In this document: positions 56,401 through 62,000 of the stretch, one piece after another | Position numbering within the stretch: position 1 is the first letter of the stretch | Layout: every line of letters begins with the position of its first letter | NCBI GenBank assembly: GCA_016946835.1 | Contig: JACVTC010000079.1 | Coordinates: forward strand, 270,001 to 332,000 | DNA: 62,000 nucleotides | From: Neocallimastix lanati (nom. inval.) | Lineage: Eukaryota; Neocallimastigomycota; Neocallimastigomycetes; Neocallimastigales; Neocallimastigaceae | Direction of reading: 5' to 3' | The notes under the pieces: generated by a model | Databases searched by the model: none | What the model saw: the letters and a program-made list of their open reading frames with translations, nothing else | What the model was told of the DNA's origin: nothing | Position numbers and translations under genes: made by a program

Positions 56401-58902
56401 TTGATTTAATCGGAGTATGTGTTTTTATTTACATAGATGACTTAGTTATTTATTCTCCTTCATTAGATCAACACATCAAAGACCTAGAAAAAGTATTCCT
56501 CATTCTTGCTAATAATGGATTAAAAGTGAATTTTGAAAAATGTGATTTCTTTAAAGAAGAAGTTGAGCTCCTTGGTCATACTCTTTCTACTAAGGGTATA
56601 AAACCTATGAATTCTAAAATAAAAGTTATTGCTAATTGGTTACCTCCTTCTAATTTAAAACAGTTACGTTCTTTCTTAGGGGCAATTGGATATTACCGGA
56701 AATTCATTAGCCATTTTGCCCAAATTGCTAAACCTTTATATGATTTAACAAAAAAGAATGTTCCTTTTGTTTGGTCTACCGAATCTAATAATGCATTTGA
56801 ATTTTTAAAAATTCGTCTTATTAATGCACCTATATTGTCACCTCCAAATTTTGATAAACCATTTATCGTTCGTTCAGATGCATCTAAATCAGGAATTGGC
56901 GGGGTACTACTTCAGTTAGACGATGACAACATTGAGAAGCCATTATATTATGAAAGTAGGACACTTTCCAATTCTGAAATCAATTATAGCATTACAGAAC
57001 TTGAGGGGCTTGCCGCATTTTACTGTGTCATGAAATTTAAACCTTTTCTCACTGGTAATAGTTTTGAGACAATTCTTTATACCGATCATAAGCCTTTAGT
57101 TTACATATTTAAAAATAAAGAACCTTCTTCAGCAAGGCATGTCAAATGGATAACTGAGTTCAGTATTTTAAAAGTTAAAGTGTTATATGAAGAGGGGAGG
57201 AGGAATGTAGTTGCTGATGCACTATCTAGATTACATTCTAACAATGAAAAATATATAATCAAAAATATAAAAAATGATGATAAACATATAAAAAATAAAA
57301 ATAAAAGAAATAATATAAAAAATTATAATAAAGATGTATTCAACCAAGTTATAAATAATGAAATTCAAAATTGTGAAATTAAAAATAATGAAGAAATTAG
57401 GAATAAGAAAAATACTAAAATTAATAAAATAAAAGAGTTAGTGGATGAAATTAAGATCAATAGTAATAATGAAAATTACAAAATGGAATATGAGGAAATT
57501 AAAAATAATGTAAATAACATTAATAAGTTTAATAAGTTTAATAATAAATTACATAATAATAATAGTGAAAATAATGGTGTGGAAAATAAATTGAATGTGA
57601 ATTATATGGTATTTCAAACTGAAGAAAATAATAAACATAGTTTTAATAATAATGATAATAATAATAATAATATTAATCATGTTAATACTAATAATAATGA
57701 TATTGATGATAGTACTGAAATACTAAATGATTTCTATAAAAAAATAATAAACCAGAAATTTGTATTAATTGATGGAGTTCAGTATTATAAAGATAATAAT
57801 GAATTAAGAAAAGTAATATTTAATGATAATGAAAAATGGGAACTTATTAGTAAAGCTCATTGTTTAGGACATGAAGGTAACTTTAAAACCTACCATCGTT
57901 TGAAAAGGAACTATTATTGGATAGGAATGAATAAGGATATCAGATTATTTATTAAATCTTGTCATGTATGTCAATTATGTAAACCACAACCACCGAATGT
58001 ATTTACAGAAGATTTAGCTACACCCCCAGGTCTACCTTTTACTCGGGTAGGATTGGATTTAGTTGGACCCTTATACGAATCTTTCAGAGGTAATAAATAT
58101 ATAATAGTACTTGTAGATTATTTAACAAAATGGGTGGAAGCTGAAGCATTAGCCAAAACAGAATCAGAAGATGTCATTAGATTTTTAAATAATATATTTT
58201 CAAGACACGGGATTCCAGAGATATTAATTACTGATAATGGCCCGCAATTCATATCTGATAAAACAAAAGCTTTCCTAGATTTAAATGATGTCTATGTACA
58301 TTATATTAGTACTTATCATCCTGCTTCTAACGGAGAAGTTGAAAACAGGAATAGAGAAATAGTCAAATATATTAGAATTCTTAAAAGCCAATTTAAAGAA
58401 TTAAGTAAACAAAATCAAGAATGGGATGATATTTTACCTAGTGCACTTTGGGCTTTAAGAACAACAAAAAATGAAGTTACTAAATTTAGTAGTTTCGAAT
58501 TACTCTATGGTAGGAAAGACTTACAACCATTTGAATTAGCAATTAATATTGACAAAAGATTTCCTGAAGAATCAGAAGAAGAATATTTTGTTCGAAAATT
58601 TATTAATCACCATAATTGGATTTCTGAAGCAATCAAAAATATTGAAACTGCAAATGAATTATGGAAAGATAGGAGAAGACAGATTAAAAGATTAAGAAGT
58701 GAATTCAAACCAGGAGACCTAGTTTTAGTTAGAAATTTCAATCGAAGGAAACTAGACCCTTATTATATCGGACCATTAAAAATAGTTAAACAGCAATTTA
58801 ATACTGTCCCAGTATGTGATCCTTATACGAATGAAATTGCAGAGAGAAACATTCATCTAAAAAATGTAATTCCATATATTAGTAATTTCCTAAATTATAA
58901 TC

Positions 58903-58907
<5 letters not shown>
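53421..58907 (+). CDS. A2 Pol (protease, RT, RNase H, integrase)
   Basis: Same domain order and length as A1 Pol, read by -1 shift. Visible differences from A1 are few: the first residues after the internal ATG at 53550, Asn-run lengths, VDIDKEN for VDTDKEN, ILKVKVLY for ILKIKVLY, NYKMEYE for NYEMEYE, and NTVPVCD for NTVTVCD. None touches a catalytic residue. An A-run follows the stop, shorter than in A1. Confidence 0.95.
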
Positions 58908-58944
<37 letters not shown>

Positions 58945-59079
58945 ATGATATATATATAAAAAAAAAAAAAAAAAATTTTGATATATATAAAAAATATAAA
59001 AAAAAAAAAAAATATAAAAAAAATATTATAAAATATATAATAGTATTATTAGTTTAATAAATATTTTAATATACTTATA

Positions 59080-59118
59080 GACTTCAAGGGACGAAGTCTA
59101 AGCTAAGTGGGGGCATCT
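59080..59118 (+). promoter_or_regulatory. A2 hairpin and polypurine tract
   Basis: GACTTC AAGGGAC GAAGTC (59080-59098) and AAGTGGGGGCATCT (59105-59118), as in A1. Confidence 0.8.
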
Positions 59119-59739
59119 TGATGCATGTCCAGTAAAAATAATAGAAAATAATAGAAAAATTATTTAGAAAAATTATTAATATAAATATTTATTAAAAAAT
59201 TAATTTTATATAATGAATCTTAAAATATATTATTAATATATTATTAAAGATAATTTATTATTATTAATTATTAAAATATTAAATTAAATAATAATATTAA
59301 AAATATTAAAAGAATTGTTGATAATATAGTAAAATTAGTTATATTAATTATAACGGAGATTGAATGTTTAATTAAATTGATGTTAATATTAAAATAATTT
59401 TTAAATAATGTTAAACAATATGAATTAATAGTTATAAGTAAAAAGTTATGAATATTTATATTTATTAATTAATTTTAGTGTTTCGATAAATAAAATTTAT
59501 AAAATTAGTAAAAAAATATAATTATGAAAATAATTTATAAATAAATATTTTCTTTTTTTTAAGGAATAATAATAAAACATGTATTTTTTTTTTTTTATGA
59601 TAAAATATAATAAATAAAATAATAAAAGATAAATAAATAAAAAGTAAATATAATTATTGTAATATAATATTCTTGGAGTAATTCCCTTTTGCACAAACGC
59701 CCAACTAACATATACGGTATTTAATAAAATATCGTATCA
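59119..59739 (+). repeat. A2 3' LTR
   Basis: 621 bp; differs from the A2 5' LTR by one T in a T-run as far as I can see. It ends CGTATCA directly before TTTAAGATTCGTTACA of the chromovirus LTR. Confidence 0.95.
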
Positions 59740-59755
59740 TTTAAGATTCGTTACA
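59740..59755 (-). repeat. Displaced end of the chromovirus 5' LTR
   Basis: TTTAAGATTCGTTACA is the terminus missing from 37169-37770. It is followed by ATATG, the chromovirus target duplication. Confidence 0.92.
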
Positions 59756-59760
59756 ATATG

Positions 59761-60172
59761 CTAAAAAATGCTATATATATTTGTTGTTTTAAAAAGACTT
59801 AAAAGTTAATAATTTAATTAGATTATAATATAAATAAAATAATTAATTAATTCATAAATTCTTTATTAGTATATATTAAAAAAAATAATTAATATTAATT
59901 TAGAATAAATAAATAATTAAGTTTTTTTTATATACATTAAATAAATAATTTATTTTTAAATAATAAAAATTAAAATATTTTCATATATACTTTATGTATC
60001 TGTTTTTTTTTTTAAAAAAAATTAAAAGAAAAAGAAATAATTAAAATACTTTTTATCTTTTAAAAAAATTTGAATATTTAATTGTTCAGAATTAATATTA
60101 AAAAATAATATTTAGATAATTAATATAATAATTTAAAAGATATAATTAAAAACTATATATTAAAATTTATAA
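59761..60172. other. AT-rich MULE2 interior before the transposase
   Basis: This continues the MULE2 sequence left of 31206. It is A/T-rich with no open frame and leads to the transposase ATG. Confidence 0.5.
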
Positions 60173-61591
60173 ATGGAAGAAAACATAACTATTTATATAA
60201 GTGAGTCTAATAAAGGAGAAGAACAAATCATTATTAATAAACAATATAAATTTAATTTTTCACATTCAAGGAAAGATAATTCAAAAGTTTATAAATGTAC
60301 CGAATATAAAAAAAAATAAATGTAAATCTTTTATTATTTTAAATAATGAGAAAGAAATCTTAAAATATGAGAGTTTACATAATCATCCTGGAAACGAATA
60401 TAGTGTATCCCTATCTGTAATGAAACATAAAATTAAAGATGAAATTAAAAAACATTCAAATCCTTTTGATATAAAACGAAAAAGACTATATAATGAAATT
60501 TCTAAAGAAATGGGATTTATATATCCGTGTCCAGAATATATTTCAGTTAAAACTCTAATATTAAGAAGTATTAATAAAAAACTACCATCCAATGTAACAA
60601 CTTTTAATGAAATTCCTAATGAATCTGAATATTATAAAACTGAACGAAATGAAGATTTTATGATATTCAAAAATTCTGATTTAGTAATTTTTCAATCCCC
60701 TTTTCAAGCAAAATTATTTAAGAAATATAATAATGATATATTTGTGGATGGTACTTTTTATATCGCACCTAAATTTAGTCAACAAGTGTTTATTACTAGA
60801 ACTTACGTTAAAGAATTGAATAGTTTTTATGCTACTTCTTATGCAATATTAAGAAATAAAAAGCAAAAAACATATAAAATGTTATTCAATAAATTAAAAC
60901 AAAATTCTAATAATAATATTATAACTGAACCAAAAAATGTACATTGCGATTTTGAAAAAGGCATATCCAAAGCAGTTAAAAAAATATTTCCTAATATAAA
61001 TATTAAATACTGTATTTGGCATTATAAAAATTTATTAGAAATTAAAAAAAATGAATTGTGCCGTAATGAAGTGAACGATGATGAAAAAATATTTAATTAT
61101 TACAAAGGAATTTCAAACTTACCATTTATCAACCCTGAATACATAATGGATATTTTTTCATTAATTAAAACTAAATCCATTGAAAAAAATTCTTGTCAAT
61201 TTTTAAAATTTTTAGAATATTTTTATGAAACATATTTAATTGGTTACGATATGAAAAGTTGGAATTATTATAATAATATTGAACATATAACCAATAATGC
61301 TTCAGAATCACTCAATAATTCTTTAAATAAACTATTTCCAATGAAACCAAATTTTTATGAATTAATAAATAAATTAAAAGAACAGGAACATTTATCATAT
61401 TATGATTACCAAATGAAAATAAAAGGAATTTGGAGAATGAAAAAAAAAATAAAAACAAAAACTGATGAAATTAATATCTTATTGAAAAATACAAAAATAA
61501 AGAAGCCAAGTTAATTAATATTAAATATGATAGAAGTGATCTTACTAAATTGTGGTTTGAATGTTTAACTAATTTAAATAATATTTTATAA
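60173..61591 (+). pseudogene. MULE2 FLYWCH transposase, frameshifted
   Basis: The natural start is ATG at 60173 (MEENITIYIS), in a different frame from the long open stretch that follows. The FLYWCH finger begins in that first frame (FNFSHSRKD, YKCTEYK), hits an A-run at about 60308-60317 where the frame shifts, and continues as NKCKSFIILNN...LHNH. The long frame (to 61514) carries the MULE core: FVDGTFY, HCDFEKG, CIWHYK and NASESLNNS, with the expected acidic residues. A second shift near 61495 cuts off the C terminus, which continues in another frame as LTKLWFECLTNLNNIL to a stop at 61589-61591, matching the end of the MULE1 protein. Two breaks against MULE1's three; the two copies are clearly diverged. 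Confidence 0.85.
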
Positions 61592-62000
61592 ATATTATTT
61601 AATAATAAATAATTATGAAATGACAGAGGAATTTCCAAAAGAAAAAATCATTAAAATTCTTTCATACAAAAACTTATAATTAAATTTATTAATTAAAATT
61701 TTATAATTATTAAAAAGTTAAAATGTTTATATACTTGATAAAATTTATGTAGTTTAAATAAATATTCTATAATTTTATTATTATAATTAATTTTATTAAT
61801 AATTGTTTAAATATTTTATTAATATTTTTTTTAGAATAAATAATCCTATATTTTTATACTTTATTATTAATATCAATAATATATTTTTATATTTTTATAC
61901 TTTTATATTTTATTATTAATGTTTATAATTAATTTTATTAATAATTGTTTAAATATTTTATTAATTTTTTTTTAAATAAATAAATCTATATAATTGTTAA
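61592..62000. other. AT-rich tail of MULE2 to window edge
   Basis: TATTATTAATATCAATA-type repeats like those after the MULE1 transposase. No terminal inverted repeat is reached before the window ends. Confidence 0.5.

Larger units (their letters stand above)
50600..59739 (+). mobile_element. Element A2, 9.1 kb Ty3-like retrotransposon
   Basis: A second full copy of element A, with LTRs at 50600-51219 (620 bp) and 59119-59739 (621 bp), flanked by TTTA (50596-50599 and 59740-59743). Its two LTRs share homopolymer lengths that differ from both A1 LTRs. All frames are intact. Confidence 0.95.

Noticed and set aside
38559-59739. A1-B-A2 as one large composite element.
   Set aside because: Each has its own LTR pair, PBS, PPT and flanking short duplications; three separate insertions are simpler.

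Overview
The window looks like a very AT-rich eukaryotic chromosome segment. It has spliced genes with GT..AG introns, Asn-rich proteins, long homopolymers and microsatellites, and several classes of transposable element. The best guess is an anaerobic gut fungus (Neocallimastigomycota): AT content, a many-exon dolichol kinase gene, FLYWCH/MULE transposons and a chromodomain Ty3 element all fit. A dictyostelid amoeba is the main alternative. This is inference; no taxonomic marker gene is present.

Layout. 1-13 kb holds two intact host genes that converge: an 11-exon dolichol kinase (SEC59/DOLK) on + (about 1786-6322), with one 1.18 kb intron built almost wholly of TTTTTA and TTTTA repeats, and a single-exon 1847-residue CAP-Gly/coiled-coil protein (CLIP-170-like) on - (7686-13229). 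13-18 kb is an AT-rich desert. 18-26 kb is a graveyard: a broken gene for a Cys-rich membrane protein, a tRNA-derived SINE-like unit split by a 366-bp MULE-type MITE with a 9-bp target duplication, a 2.2 kb composite satellite (21 spacers separating AAAAT runs), and a decayed gag. 26010-29892 is a complete MULE with TIRs, a perfect 9-bp duplication and a broken FLYWCH transposase. A second MULE starts near 30019 and runs off the right edge.

31.2-59.8 kb is a nest of elements inside that second MULE. A chromovirus (Ty3/gypsy with chromodomain, - strand, 614-bp LTR, 5-bp duplication ATATG at 31202-31206 and 59756-59760) has its 5' LTR split by about 22 kb of later insertions: an unclassified ~0.78 kb piece (C), a 9.1 kb Ty3-like element (A1), a 2.9 kb gag-only element (B) and a second 9.1 kb element (A2). 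A1 and A2 are nearly identical but have distinguishable LTR pairs, so they are separate insertions. They make Gag-Pol through what looks like a textbook -1 frameshift signal (TTTAAAC, 8-nt spacer, GGGAG/CTCCC hairpin). B lacks pol but shares the PBS, the polypurine tract, a hairpin beside that tract, LTR termini and 4-bp target duplications with A, so it probably lives on A's enzymes.

The most interesting reading is how these fit together. The chromovirus LTR carries a tRNA-like internal promoter (A box, B box, T4 run). The insertions stacked on one another 18-24 bp upstream of that A box, where a Pol III start would lie and where yeast Ty3 is known to integrate. The LTR may act as a decoy Pol III target that collects Ty3-like elements and their gag-only partner.
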